A DNA stretch of 64,000 nucleotides from Bacteroides sp. (lineage in GTDB: Bacteria > Bacteroidota > Bacteroidia > Bacteroidales > Bacteroidaceae): positions 1 through 64,000 of the forward strand of contig JAFURM010000040.1 in the NCBI GenBank assembly GCA_017471925.1, read 5' to 3'. Under the pieces are notes generated by a model. The model was not told the origin of the DNA. It worked only from the letters and a program-made list of their open reading frames with translations, and ran no database searches. Positions 26,173 through 35,305 of the stretch are shown in pieces. The position numbers and the translations under genes were made by a program. Every line of letters starts with the position of its first letter. The first letter of the stretch is position 1.

Positions 26173-26206
26173 TTTGCTTCCAAATGTGAAAAAAAAGCTA
26201 TATTTG
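26173..26206 (+). promoter_or_regulatory. Predicted secDF promoter
   Basis: TATATTTG at 26199-26206 with TTTG at 26173-26176, spacer 22 bases. Confidence 0.55.
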
Positions 26207-26275
26207 CAGCCTTGTACACGCTTTGTACACAGAAAGAATTAATTAAAAAAGTAATCATAATAAACTAAAAGTAAC

Positions 26276-29248
26276 ATGCAAAACAAAGGACTTGTAAGGG
26301 GTTTTGCCATATTGCTTACACTGGTATGCGCATTCTACCTCTCGTTCTCGTTTGTGACCAGCCACTACAACAAGAAGGCAATGGAGTATGCAAACGGAGA
26401 CGAAAAGTTGGCGCAGGACTACCTTGATTCTCTTGCCAATGAGAAAGTGTATTTGGGCAATTGGACCCTGAAAGATTGCCGAGAGATGGAAATCAGTTTA
26501 GGTTTGGACTTGAAGGGCGGTATGAACGTCATCCTCGAAGTTTCCGTGCCCGATGTCATCAAGACATTGGCCGACAACAAGAGCGACGAAGCTTTCAACC
26601 AAGCCTTGTCAAACGCTGCCAAACAGGCCAATTCAAGCCAGGACGACGTCATTACCCTCTTTGTGAAAGAGTATAAGAAGTTGGCTCCCGAGGCATCATT
26701 GGCACAGTTGTTCGCTACCCAACAGCTGAAGGACAAAGTAAATCAGAAGTCTACCGACGCAGAGGTGGAGAAGGTGCTGCGCGAAGAAGTGAAGGCTGCT
26801 ATCGACAACTCCTATAACGTGCTCCGTACACGTATCGACCGTTTCGGCGTGGTGCAACCCAACATCCAGAGTCTGGAAGACAAGATGGGGCGTATCATGG
26901 TGGAACTGCCGGGCATCAAGGAACCGGAGCGTGTAAGAAAACTTCTGCAAGGTTCTGCCAACCTGGAATTTTGGGAAACCTATACAGCCAAGGAGGTAAG
27001 CAACTACCTGGTTGCCGCCGACAGCAAACTGCGTGTACTGCTGGCCGAGAGCGGTGAGACGGAAGAGACCGAAGTAGAAGCTCCCGCCGCAACAGCCAAC
27101 ACCACCGACAGCCTTGCCGCTGCCCTGAAGGGTGAGGCCGAGACACCGGTCATCGACCTGACACAGGCCAAGAAGCAGAACCCGTTGCTGGCCATCCTGC
27201 AGGTAACTGCCAACGAAAGCCCCATCGTGGGTTATGCCAACTACAAGGACACTGCCGAGGTGAACAAGCTGCTCGCCATGCCCGAAGTGGTAGCCGAGCT
27301 GCCCAGAGACCTCCGCTTGAAGTGGGGCGTATCGGCTTCCGAGTTCGACCCCAAGGCGCAGACCTTCGAACTTTATGCCATCAAGGTGACCGAGCGCAAC
27401 GGCAAGGCTCCGTTGGAAGGTGACGTCATGGTAGATGCCAAGGACGAATACGACCAGTTTGGCAAGCCGAGCGTAAGCATGTCCATGAACAATGACGGTG
27501 CACGCCGCTGGGCACAGCTGACCAAGCAGAACATCAATCGTGCCATCGCCATCGTTCTGGATAATTATGTATATTCAGCCCCCAACGTCAACCAGGAGAT
27601 TACCGGCGGAAACTCTGTCATCACCGGCAACTTCACTCCCGAGCAGACCAAGGACTTGGCCAACGTGCTGAAGTCCGGTAAGATGCCCGCCCCCGCACAC
27701 ATCGTTCAGGAAGACATCGTGGGTCCGTCACTGGGTCAGGCCTCCATCAATGCCGGTGTCATCTCGTTCATCGTGGCATTGGTACTGCTGATGGCCTACA
27801 TGTGCATAATGTACGGATTCATTCCGGGTATGGTGGCCAACGGTGCTCTGGTGCTGAACATGTTCTTCACGCTGGGTATCCTCTCCTCCTTCCAGGCCGC
27901 CCTTACGATGTCCGGTATCGCCGGTATGGTATTGTCGCTCGGTATGGCCGTGGATGCCAACGTGTTGATCTACGAGCGCACCAAGGAAGAGCTTCGCGCC
28001 GGCAAGGGCGTGAAGAAAGCTTTGGCCGACGGTTATTCCAACGCCTTCTCGGCTATCTTCGACTCCAACCTGACGTCTATCATCACAGGTATCATCCTCT
28101 TCAACTTCGGTACAGGTCCCATCCGTGGTTTTGCCACTACCCTGATTATCGGTATCCTGATTTCATTCTTCACTGCCGTATTCATGACCCGTCTGGTTTA
28201 TGAATACTTCATGGGCAAGGAGAAGTGGACGAACCTGACCTTCACTACAGGCATCTCCAAGAACCTGAAGACCAATGTACGCTTCGACTTCATGGGCCGT
28301 CGCAAGACGTGGCTCACCACTACGCTCATCGTGGTATTGGTTTGTGCAGGTTTCCTCTTTACCCGTGGCCTGAGCCAGAGCATCGACTTCACCGGTGGAC
28401 GTAACTTCAAGGTGCAGTTCGAGCAGCAGGTAGAGCCTGAGCAGGTACGCGAACTGATTGCCGGCAAGTTTGGCGATGCCAACGTCAGCGTTATCGCTGT
28501 GGGTACCGACGGCAAGACCGTGCGCATCAGCACCAACTACCGCATCGAAGAAGAGGGCAGCAATGTAGACTCTGAAATCGAAGCCTATCTGTATGAGACA
28601 CTGAAGCCGCTGCTTACGCAGAACATTCCTTTGGAAGTCTTCATTGACCGCGAGAACCACACGGGCGGCAGCATCGTCAGCTCACAGAAGGTAGGTCCGA
28701 GCATGGCCGACGACATCAAGATATCCGCTATCTGGTCTGTCATCCTGGCCCTCTTCGCTATCGGTCTCTACATCCTGATTCGTTTCCACAACATCGCCTA
28801 CTCTGTAGGTTCTACGGTAGCCCTGGCTGTGGATGCCATCATCATCCTGGGAGCCTACTCCATCTTCTGGGGCATCCTGCCGTTCTCACTGGAAATCGAC
28901 CAGACGTTCATCGGTGCCATCCTGACGGCTATCGGTTACTCCATCAACGACAAGGTGGTTATCTTCGACCGTGTGCGCGAGTTCTACAAGCTCTATCCGA
29001 AGCGCAGCAAACTGCAGCTCTTCAACGAGTCTCTGTGTACAACTCTTTCACGTACCATCAATACCTCCGTATCTACATTGATCGTGTTGCTCTGCATCTT
29101 CATCCTCGGTGGTGACAGCATCCGCAGCTTCGCCTTCGCCATGATTCTCGGTGTGGTATTCGGTACACTCTCTTCACTGTTCGTTGCTTCCCCCGTGGCC
29201 TACTCCATGATTAAGGACAACGTTGAAGAGAAGAAAGGAAATGCATAA
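26276..29248 (+). CDS. secDF: SecDF fusion, protein translocase accessory subunit
   Basis: 990 residues. The SecD half has LGLDLKGGMNVILEV, TRIDRFGVVQPNIQ and GMAVDANVLIYERTKEELRAG. The SecF half begins near residue 680 with SQSIDFTGGRNFKVQFEQ and has AIGYSINDKVVIFDRVREF. About 12 membrane segments. It uses the proton gradient to pull exported proteins out of the SecYEG channel. An acidic, alanine-rich insertion (about 255-300, EETEVEAPAATANTTDSL) lies in the first periplasmic domain and is variable among relatives. Transcription probably ends at the hairpin 29353-29388. Confidence 0.97.
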   Translation: MQNKGLVRGFAILLTLVCAFYLSFSFVTSHYNKKAMEYANGDEKLAQDYLDSLANEKVYLGNWTLKDCREMEISLGLDLKGGMNVILEVSVPDVIKTLADNKSDEAFNQALSNAAKQANSSQDDVITLFVKEYKKLAPEASLAQLFATQQLKDKVNQKSTDAEVEKVLREEVKAAIDNSYNVLRTRIDRFGVVQPNIQSLEDKMGRIMVELPGIKEPERVRKLLQGSANLEFWETYTAKEVSNYLVAADSKLRVLLAESGETEETEVEAPAATANTTDSLAAALKGEAETPVIDLTQAKKQNPLLAILQVTANESPIVGYANYKDTAEVNKLLAMPEVVAELPRDLRLKWGVSASEFDPKAQTFELYAIKVTERNGKAPLEGDVMVDAKDEYDQFGKPSVSMSMNNDGARRWAQLTKQNINRAIAIVLDNYVYSAPNVNQEITGGNSVITGNFTPEQTKDLANVLKSGKMPAPAHIVQEDIVGPSLGQASINAGVISFIVALVLLMAYMCIMYGFIPGMVANGALVLNMFFTLGILSSFQAALTMSGIAGMVLSLGMAVDANVLIYERTKEELRAGKGVKKALADGYSNAFSAIFDSNLTSIITGIILFNFGTGPIRGFATTLIIGILISFFTAVFMTRLVYEYFMGKEKWTNLTFTTGISKNLKTNVRFDFMGRRKTWLTTTLIVVLVCAGFLFTRGLSQSIDFTGGRNFKVQFEQQVEPEQVRELIAGKFGDANVSVIAVGTDGKTVRISTNYRIEEEGSNVDSEIEAYLYETLKPLLTQNIPLEVFIDRENHTGGSIVSSQKVGPSMADDIKISAIWSVILALFAIGLYILIRFHNIAYSVGSTVALAVDAIIILGAYSIFWGILPFSLEIDQTFIGAILTAIGYSINDKVVIFDRVREFYKLYPKRSKLQLFNESLCTTLSRTINTSVSTLIVLLCIFILGGDSIRSFAFAMILGVVFGTLSSLFVASPVAYSMIKDNVEEKKGNA

Positions 29249-29352
29249 CGATACCCCCGCAGCTGCTCCACAGGGAGACAGCCGAAGGATATAACATTAG
29301 AACAATGAAATTTTTCCATAACGTTAGTAAATACGTTATATAATTGATGCAG

Positions 29353-29388
29353 AAGTGCGGCATCCGTGAGGACACCGCACTTTTTTTT
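29353..29388 (+). terminator. secDF intrinsic terminator
   Basis: AAGTGCGG (29353-29360) pairs with CCGCACTT (29375-29382), 14-base loop, running into eight consecutive T (29381-29388). Confidence 0.85.
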
Positions 29389-29433
29389 GTGCCCCTCCGC
29401 AGACGGCCTGGAGCATATACGTATGGCTCATGG

Positions 29434-29544
29434 ACGGGACATGTTCCGACCGTGGGCCACACATGTTTCGTCCAAGGAGCACACACGTCTCGTCCAAGGA
29501 CCACACATGTTTCGCCCAAAGGGCCATACGTGTTTCGTCCAAAG
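29434..29544. repeat. Tandem array of five 22-bp units centred on ACATGT
   Basis: The ACATGT-type cores start at 29439, 29461, 29483, 29505 and 29528, steps of 22, 22, 22 and 23. A typical unit is GGGCCACACATGTTTCGTCC. Ends GGNC/GTCC and the core give each unit dyad symmetry. There are no unrelated spacers, so this is not a CRISPR array. A sister array lies at 50598-50705. Confidence 0.8.
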
Positions 29545-29579
29545 GGAGCAAAGGAAGGGAAGCAAAAGAGTAAAAACAT

Positions 29580-29777
29580 CATTTAAAGGAAGCCCACACT
29601 TCATTTAAAGGGAAGGGAAGTAACGTTTAAAGAGACTCGAGTCACCATTTAAAGGGGACTGAAGTAACATTTAAACGGACTCAGAGCGACGTGCAAGGGA
29701 GAACGAAGCGACGTGCAAAGGGGAATGAAGCAGTGTTCAAGGGGAAACGAAGCAGCCTCCGAAGGGCCTGAATGTCT
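29580..29777. repeat. Degenerate array of nine 22-bp units around TTTAAA/TGCAA
   Basis: Unit starts are 29580, 29602, 29624, 29646, 29668, 29690, 29712, 29734 and 29756: exactly 22 bases each time. Early units read CATTTAAAGG; later ones drift to CGTGCAAAGG and TGTTCAAGGG. Sequence diverges but spacing does not. Confidence 0.75.
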
Positions 29778-29863
29778 CCCGATGGGATGAAAAATTCGCC
29801 ATTAGTTCCGTCCTTTCTTGTTAAAACTTGTTAAAGTCCACCCCTTATGTCACATTTTATTTG

Positions 29864-29871
29864 TTATTTTG
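29864..29871 (+). promoter_or_regulatory. Weak predicted promoter of the ftsX-folK operon
   Basis: TTATTTTG followed by C resembles TAnnTTTG with one mismatch, 61 bases before the methyltransferase ATG. Confidence 0.35.
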
Positions 29872-29932
29872 CACCAAATTTAGGTGTAGTATGGCCTCGC
29901 GGAGCGGGGCGTGCTCTTATAGGGAATAGCAG

Positions 29933-30829
29933 ATGAACAAACTGACCATAACAGCCTGTCCGATATGCGGAGGCACACATTTGGAACCGGCCCTGACTTG
30001 CGTGGACCACTATGCGTCGGGCGAGATGTTCTGCCTGAACCGCTGTGCCGACTGCGGTTTCCTTTTTACGCAGGACTTCCCCGTGGAGGCGGAGATAGGA
30101 CGCTATTATGCCACTCCCGACTACATTTCCCACTCCGACACGAAGAAGGGGCTGATGAACAGCCTCTACCACAAGGTGCGCCGCCACATGCTGAAGCGCA
30201 AGGCGGAGCTGGTGATGCGTGTCTCCCACCGTCAGGAGGGACGCCTGTTAGACATCGGTACCGGCACGGGCTACTTTGCCGACACCATGCAGCAGCTGGG
30301 CTGGCAGGTGGAGGCGGTGGAGAAGAACGAGCAGGCGCGACGGTTTGCCCTGGAGCACTTCGGCCTGACGGTGAAGCCCGAGACGGCGCTGCCGACGATG
30401 GAGCGGGACAGTCTGGATGTCATCACCCTGTGGCACGTGATGGAGCACCTGGAGCACCTGAACGAGACGTGGCAGCTGCTGCACAGCCTGCTCACCGAGC
30501 GGGGCATCCTGATTGTGGCCGTGCCCAACTGTTCCTCTTATGACGCCCGCAAGTATGGTGCCTACTGGGCGGCCTATGACGTGCCCCGACACCTGTGGCA
30601 CTTCACCCCCGACACCATCCAACGGCTGGCCTCCAAGCATGGCTTCGCCATGACCGAGCGCCATCCCATGCCCTTCGACGCCTTCTACGTCTCCATGCTG
30701 ACGGAGAAGTACATGCGCCACTCCTGTTCCTTCCTGCGGGGCGGGCTGACGGGTGCACGGGCGTGGCTCAGTTCGCTGGTAAAGAAAGAAAGAAGTAGTT
30801 CCATGATATATGTCTTCCGAAAGAAATGA
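29933..30829 (+). CDS. Class I SAM-dependent methyltransferase with N-terminal zinc-ribbon
   Basis: 298 residues. Four cysteines in CPICGGTHLEP and CLNRCADCGFLF suggest a small zinc-binding module. The Rossmann methyltransferase core follows: LLDIGTGTGYFADTM (SAM-binding motif I, near residue 104), VEAVEKNEQARRFA, and ITLWHVMEHLEHL. This layout matches the UbiE/MenG-like family often annotated as methyltransferase domain 11/23 proteins; the substrate is unknown. Its stop overlaps the ftsX start by four bases, so it is the first gene of that operon. Confidence 0.85.
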   Translation: MNKLTITACPICGGTHLEPALTCVDHYASGEMFCLNRCADCGFLFTQDFPVEAEIGRYYATPDYISHSDTKKGLMNSLYHKVRRHMLKRKAELVMRVSHRQEGRLLDIGTGTGYFADTMQQLGWQVEAVEKNEQARRFALEHFGLTVKPETALPTMERDSLDVITLWHVMEHLEHLNETWQLLHSLLTERGILIVAVPNCSSYDARKYGAYWAAYDVPRHLWHFTPDTIQRLASKHGFAMTERHPMPFDAFYVSMLTEKYMRHSCSFLRGGLTGARAWLSSLVKKERSSSMIYVFRKK

Positions 30830-31701
30830 AAGAGAAAGGTAAAAGCAAATCATTGATGGACATCCAGTTCCTGACGGCCTGCATCAGCACGACGATGGTG
30901 TTGCTGCTGCTGGGCATGGTGGTCTTCTTCGTGCTGACGGCCCACAACCTGTCGGTCTACGTGAAGGAGAACATCAACTTCTCGGTGCTCATCAGTGACG
31001 ACATGCGCGAGAGCGACATCCTGAAGCTGCAGAAACGGTTAGACAAGGAGCCCTTCGTGAAGGCCACGACCTACATCTCCAAGAAGCAGGCCCTGAAGGA
31101 ACAGACCGAGGCCATGGGCACCGACCCGCAGGAGTTCCTGGGTTACAACCCTTTCAAAGCCTCCATCGAGGTGAAGCTGAACTCCGAATATGCCAACACG
31201 GACAGCATTGCCAAGATAGAGAAACAGATCAAGCGCAACACCAACATACAGGAGGTGCTCTACCAGAAGGAACTGATAGATGCCGTGAACGACAACATCC
31301 GCAACATCAGCCTGATGCTGCTGGGACTGGCCGTGATACTGGCTCTCATCTCCTTTGCCCTCATCAACAACACCATCCGCCTGACCATCTACTCCAAGCG
31401 CTTCCTTATCCACACCATGAAGTTGGTGGGCGCATCATGGAGCTTCATCCGACGCCCCTTCCTGCGCCGCAACTTCTGGATAGGGGTCTGCTCGGGCTGT
31501 GCGGCCAACATGCTGCTGTGGGCCGGTGCGTCGTGGCTCGTGGCACGCGAGCCGGAGCTGGTGGCCGTGGTGACTACCCGCGTCATGGTGATGGTGACGC
31601 TGTCGGTGCTGCTGTTCGGCGTGCTCATCACCTGCCTCTGCGCCCTGCTCTCCATCAACAAGTACCTGAAGATGAGAGCCAGCGCACTCTACTACATTTG
31701 A
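30826..31701 (+). CDS. ftsX: Cell-division ABC-type permease FtsX
   Basis: 291 residues with four membrane segments: one near residue 20-40, then an extracytoplasmic domain, then three at the C-terminus (LMLLGLAVILALISFALINN and two more). NTIRLTIYSKRFLIHTMKLV is the conserved FtsX block after the second span. FtsEX couples ATP hydrolysis to peptidoglycan hydrolase activation at the septum. The partner ATPase ftsE is not in this window, as usual in Bacteroidetes. Overlaps the methyltransferase gene by four bases. Confidence 0.93.
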   Translation: MKEKGKSKSLMDIQFLTACISTTMVLLLLGMVVFFVLTAHNLSVYVKENINFSVLISDDMRESDILKLQKRLDKEPFVKATTYISKKQALKEQTEAMGTDPQEFLGYNPFKASIEVKLNSEYANTDSIAKIEKQIKRNTNIQEVLYQKELIDAVNDNIRNISLMLLGLAVILALISFALINNTIRLTIYSKRFLIHTMKLVGASWSFIRRPFLRRNFWIGVCSGCAANMLLWAGASWLVAREPELVAVVTTRVMVMVTLSVLLFGVLITCLCALLSINKYLKMRASALYYI

Positions 31702-31745
31702 ACGAAGTCTATAACCCCCAAGCATATCAAAAGAACAACAGATAA

Positions 31746-31988
31746 ATGGATAAACAAAAGTTTGCTTTCGACAAGACCAACTTCCTGCTGCTGGCCATCG
31801 GCATGGCGGCAGTGATAGTAGGCTTCATACTGATGACCGGCCCCTCCTCCTCCATGGAGCACTTCGAGGCGGACATCTTCAGTGTGAGACGCATCAAGGT
31901 GGCACCGTTGGTGTGCCTGGCCGGTTTCGTATTCATCATCTATGGCGTACTTCGCAAGCCGAAGGCCGGAAAGGAGAAGGGTGAATAA
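31746..31988 (+). CDS. DUF3098 small membrane protein
   Basis: 80 residues with two hydrophobic segments ([18 protein letters not shown] and [17 protein letters not shown]), joined by a short loop containing [10 protein letters not shown]. Matches the DUF3098 family, which in Bacteroidetes regularly lies between ftsX and uppP. Function unknown; the conserved position suggests a link to envelope or division. The uppP start follows two bases later. Confidence 0.85.
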   Translation: MDKQKFAFDKTNFLLLAIGMAAVIVGFILMTGPSSSMEHFEADIFSVRRIKVAPLVCLAGFVFIIYGVLRKPKAGKEKGE

Positions 31989-31990
31989 CG

Positions 31991-32845
31991 ATGGGCGACC
32001 TGACAACGTTTGAGGCAATCGTCATTGCCATCATCGAAGGACTCACCGAGTTCCTGCCCGTATCTTCCACGGGCCACATGATTATCACGCAGAACATGCT
32101 CGGCGTGGAGAGCACGGAGTTCGTGAAGGCTTTCACCTTCATCATCCAGTTCGGCGCCATCCTCTCGGTCGTGGTGCTCTACTGGAAACGCTTCTTCCGC
32201 CTGAACCGCAAGCCGGCTCCCGAAGGGGCCTCCGCCCTGCGCCGCTTCCTGCACAAGTATGACTTCTACTGGAAACTGCTGGTGGCCTTCATCCCCGCCG
32301 CCGTGCTGGGTCTGCTGTTCAGCGACCTGATAGACGAGATGCTGGAGAGCGTGGAGGTCGTGGCCGTGACCCTCATCATCGGTGGCGTGTTCATGCTCTT
32401 CTGCGACCGGATATTCAACAAGGGCAGCGAAGAGACGGAACTGACCGAGAAGCGGGCCTTCTGGATAGGCATGTTCCAGTGCATCTCCATGATACCCGGT
32501 GTGTCGCGCTCCATGGCCACCATCGTGGGCGGCATGGCACAGAAGCTTACGCGCAAGGCAGCCGCCGAGTTCTCGTTCTTCCTGGCCGTGCCCACCATGT
32601 TTGCCGCCACACTCTTCAAGCTGCTGAAGCTCTTCATGGAAGAGAACGGCACGGAGATACTGGCTGCCAACCTTCCGGCCCTGCTCATCGGCAATGTCGT
32701 GGCTTTCATCGTGGCCCTGCTGGCCATCAAGTTCTTCATCAGTTTCGTCACCAAGTATGGCTTCAAGGCATTCGGCTGGTACCGCATCATCGTGGGCGGC
32801 ATCATCCTGGCCATGCTGCTGACGGGACACAGCCTGAGCATCTGA
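31991..32845 (+). CDS. uppP: Undecaprenyl-diphosphatase UppP/BacA
   Basis: 284 residues, about eight membrane segments. The signature [15 protein letters not shown] near residue 17 carries the catalytic glutamates, and [13 protein letters not shown] the second conserved block with the essential arginine. It recycles the C55 lipid carrier of peptidoglycan and polysaccharide synthesis by dephosphorylating undecaprenyl diphosphate at the inner membrane. Part of the ftsX-folK operon, translationally close to its neighbours. Confidence 0.96.
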   Translation: MGDLTTFEAIVIAIIEGLTEFLPVSSTGHMIITQNMLGVESTEFVKAFTFIIQFGAILSVVVLYWKRFFRLNRKPAPEGASALRRFLHKYDFYWKLLVAFIPAAVLGLLFSDLIDEMLESVEVVAVTLIIGGVFMLFCDRIFNKGSEETELTEKRAFWIGMFQCISMIPGVSRSMATIVGGMAQKLTRKAAAEFSFFLAVPTMFAATLFKLLKLFMEENGTEILAANLPALLIGNVVAFIVALLAIKFFISFVTKYGFKAFGWYRIIVGGIILAMLLTGHSLSI

Positions 32846-32846
32846 C

Positions 32847-33566
32847 GTGGACTTCAAGGAAGGAGAAATACTGTACTTCGACAAGCCCCTGGGCTGGACG
32901 TCGTTCAAGGTGGTGGGCCACGCCCGCTACCACATCTGCCGTGCCATCGGCGAGAAGAAGCTGAAGGTGGGCCATGCCGGCACGCTGGACCCCCTGGCCA
33001 CCGGCGTGATGATCGTGTGCACGGGCAAGGCCACCAAGCGCATCGAAGAGCTGCAATACCACACGAAGGAGTACGTGGCCACCATACGCTTGGGAGCCAC
33101 CACGCCCTCCTATGACCTGGAGCACGAGATAGACGCCACCTATCCCACGGCACACATCACCCGCCCCCTCATAGAGGAGGTGCTGAAACGCTTCGTGGGC
33201 GAGATATGGCAGACCCCGCCAGCCTTCTCGGCCTGCATGGTGAACGGTACACGCGCCTACGACTTGGCCCGCCGGGGCGAGGAGGTGGAGTTGAAGCCCA
33301 AGCTGCTGGTCATCGACGAGATAGAACTGTTGGAGTGCAACCTGGAGGTGCCCGAGATAAAGGTGCGCGTGGTGTGCAGCAAGGGCACCTACATCCGTGC
33401 CCTGGCCCGCGACATCGGCGAGGCGTTGCAGAGCGGCGCCCATCTCACGGCCCTGAGGCGCACCCGCGTGGGCGACGTGCGCGTAGAGGAGTGCCTCAAC
33501 CCCCTCTGCTTCAAGGAGTGGATGGAAAACAACCAATCGAAACTTATCATACATCATCCTATATGA
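32847..33566 (+). CDS. truB: tRNA pseudouridine(55) synthase
   Basis: 239 residues starting with GTG at 32847, one base after the uppP stop; no ATG is suitably placed. [17 protein letters not shown] holds the catalytic aspartate, and [13 protein letters not shown] and [11 protein letters not shown] are typical of TruB. It forms pseudouridine 55 in the T-loop of tRNAs. The C-terminus lacks a long PUA extension, as in other Bacteroidetes TruB. The stop overlaps queA by four bases. Confidence 0.95.
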   Translation: MDFKEGEILYFDKPLGWTSFKVVGHARYHICRAIGEKKLKVGHAGTLDPLATGVMIVCTGKATKRIEELQYHTKEYVATIRLGATTPSYDLEHEIDATYPTAHITRPLIEEVLKRFVGEIWQTPPAFSACMVNGTRAYDLARRGEEVELKPKLLVIDEIELLECNLEVPEIKVRVVCSKGTYIRALARDIGEALQSGAHLTALRRTRVGDVRVEECLNPLCFKEWMENNQSKLIIHHPI

Positions 33567-34621
33567 AACTATCACAATTCAAATTCAAGCTTCCCGAAGA
33601 GAAGATAGCCCTGCATCCCGCACGATACAGGGACGAGTCGCGCCTCATGGTGCTTCACCGCAAGACGGGCGAGATAGAGCATCGCACGTTCAAGGACATT
33701 CTGGAGTACTTCGACGACAAGGATGTCTTCGTATTCAACGATACCAAGGTGTTCCCCGCACGCCTCTATGGCAACAAGGAGAAGACCGGTGCACGCATCG
33801 AGGTGTTCCTGCTGCGCGAACTGAACGAAGAGCTCCGCCTGTGGGACGTGCTCGTAGACCCTGCCCGCAAGATACGCATCGGCAACAAGCTCTACTTCGG
33901 CGACGACGACTCCATGGTGGCCGAGGTGATAGACAACACCACCTCGCGCGGACGCACGCTCCGCTTCCTCTATGACGGTCCGCACGACGAGTTCAAGCGC
34001 GCGCTCTATGCCCTGGGCGAGACACCGCTGCCCCACAGCATCATCAACCGTCCCGTAGAGCCCGAGGATGCCGACCGCTTCCAGTCCATATTCGCCCGCC
34101 ACGAGGGTGCGGTGACGGCCCCCACCGCCAGCCTGCACTTCAGCCGCGAGCTGATGAAGCGCATGGAAATCAAGGGCGTAGACTTTACCTTCGTCACGCT
34201 TCATGCCGGGCTGGGCAACTTCCGCGACATTGACGTGGAAGACCTGACCAAGCACAAGACCGACTCCGAACAGATGGAGGTGAACGAAGAGTGCGTGCGC
34301 ATCGTGAACCGTGCCAAGGACGAGAACCGACAGGTATGCGCCGTGGGCACCACCGTGATGCGTGCCATCGAGAGCACCGTCAGCACCGACGGACACCTGA
34401 AGACCTACTCCGGATGGACCAACAAGTTCATCTTCCCGCCCTATGACTTCACGGTGGCCAACGCCATGGTGAGCAACTTCCACATGCCGCTCTCCACGCT
34501 GCTCATGATTGTGGCCGCCTTCGGAGGCTACGACTACGTGATGAACGCCTACGACGTGGCCCTGAAGGAGGAGTATCGCTTCGGCACCTACGGTGACGCC
34601 ATGCTCATCACCGACCGCTAA
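33563..34621 (+). CDS. queA: S-adenosylmethionine:tRNA ribosyltransferase-isomerase
   Basis: 352 residues from the ATG at 33563, which overlaps the truB stop; the frame is open further upstream, but only within tru[62 protein letters not shown] ([14 protein letters not shown]) and [13 protein letters not shown] are QueA blocks. The enzyme adds the epoxycyclopentane ring in queuosine synthesis, using SAM. Other que genes are not in the window. Confidence 0.96.
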   Translation: MKLSQFKFKLPEEKIALHPARYRDESRLMVLHRKTGEIEHRTFKDILEYFDDKDVFVFNDTKVFPARLYGNKEKTGARIEVFLLRELNEELRLWDVLVDPARKIRIGNKLYFGDDDSMVAEVIDNTTSRGRTLRFLYDGPHDEFKRALYALGETPLPHSIINRPVEPEDADRFQSIFARHEGAVTAPTASLHFSRELMKRMEIKGVDFTFVTLHAGLGNFRDIDVEDLTKHKTDSEQMEVNEECVRIVNRAKDENRQVCAVGTTVMRAIESTVSTDGHLKTYSGWTNKFIFPPYDFTVANAMVSNFHMPLSTLLMIVAAFGGYDYVMNAYDVALKEEYRFGTYGDAMLITDR

Positions 34622-34637
34622 GGGGAGGCAGCCGTCC

Positions 34638-35072
34638 ATGCACTACTACCTTTCATTGGGCACCAACCTCGGCCGCAAGGAAGAGAACCTCCGTCGCGCC
34701 GTGCAAGAGATAACGAAGCGGATAGGGAGCGTGACCTCCCTGTCCGCTTTTTATGCTACCGAGCCGTGGGGCTTCACCTCGGCCCACAGCTTCCTGAACG
34801 CCGCCTGCCGGTTAGACACCCCCCTGCCGCCCCATGAAGTGCTCCGCCTGACGCAGGAGATAGAGCGCGACATGGGCCGCACCCGCAAGTCGGCCGACGG
34901 CATCTATCACGACCGCCTGATAGACATCGACCTCCTGCTCTGCTACACCGACCACGACGGCATGCTCACCGTGGACACCCCCGAGCTGCAGCTCCCCCAC
35001 CCCCTGATGCGCGAGCGCGACTTCGTGATGACCCCGCTGAGAGAAATATGGGCGGAAGCGGATGCCCTGTAA
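34638..35072 (+). CDS. folK: 2-amino-4-hydroxy-6-hydroxymethyldihydropteridine diphosphokinase
   Basis: 144 residues from the ATG at 34638, preceded by a purine-rich AGGGGAGG site. SLGTNLGRKEENL, FYATEPWGF, FLNAACRLDT, RDRLIDIDLL-type (HDRLIDIDLLL) and PHPLMRERDFVMTPL are the FolK motifs. It pyrophosphorylates the pterin precursor of folate. Last gene of the ftsX-folK operon; the stop codon lies in the first unit of a 23-bp repeat array. Confidence 0.94.
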   Translation: MHYYLSLGTNLGRKEENLRRAVQEITKRIGSVTSLSAFYATEPWGFTSAHSFLNAACRLDTPLPPHEVLRLTQEIERDMGRTRKSADGIYHDRLIDIDLLLCYTDHDGMLTVDTPELQLPHPLMRERDFVMTPLREIWAEADAL

Positions 35073-35200
35073 CGCATCGGCCATCGCCTCTATAATGTAC
35101 AGGGCATCGCTCCTATACGCCTCGCCCGCCATCCCTATAACGCACAAGGCATCGGCCCTATGATGAGTGGGGATTCACTCCTATAACATTTCACCTTTAT
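35067..35200. repeat. Array of six 22-23-bp units (CTATAA family, inverse of 5692-5783)
   Basis: CTATAA-like cores start at 35067, 35090, 35113, 35135, 35158 and 35181 (steps 23, 23, 22, 23, 23). Read on the minus strand the units have the form ATTATAGAGGCGATGGCCG, matching the array at 5692-5783. Confidence 0.65.
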
Positions 35201-35261
35201 GTTATAAAACAGGAAAGAAAAATTTCTGATGGGAGCAGTTGGTTGTAAAGAAACGTTTCCA

Positions 35262-35269
35262 TACATTTG
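35262..35269 (+). promoter_or_regulatory. Predicted -7 box of the DUF3857 gene
   Basis: TACATTTG, 36 bases before the chosen ATG. A TTG at 35243-35245 is closer than usual for a -33 box. Confidence 0.45.
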
Positions 35270-35305
35270 TATTTACTATTGTATAACCGTCTATATCATA
35301 AACAG

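Larger units (their letters stand above)
29249..29932. other. 684-bp intergenic region with a terminator and two 22-bp arrays
   Basis: Contains a small stem ATAACGT/ACGTTAT (29318-29339), the secDF terminator (29353-29388), a five-unit 22-bp array centred on ACATGT (29434-29544), a nine-unit 22-bp array around TTTAAA (29580-29777), and a weak promoter for the next operon (29864-29871). Short frames open on both strands across the arrays are a consequence of the repeats. Confidence 0.75.

Noticed and set aside
29336..29608. Several open frames of 70-80 codons on both strands over the 22-bp array
   Set aside because: A 22-bp repeat stays open in rotating frames; the frames share no known motif and have no promoter or ribosome site.
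29434..29777. CRISPR-like array
   Set aside because: Units are contiguous at 22 bp with no unique spacers, and no cas genes are present.
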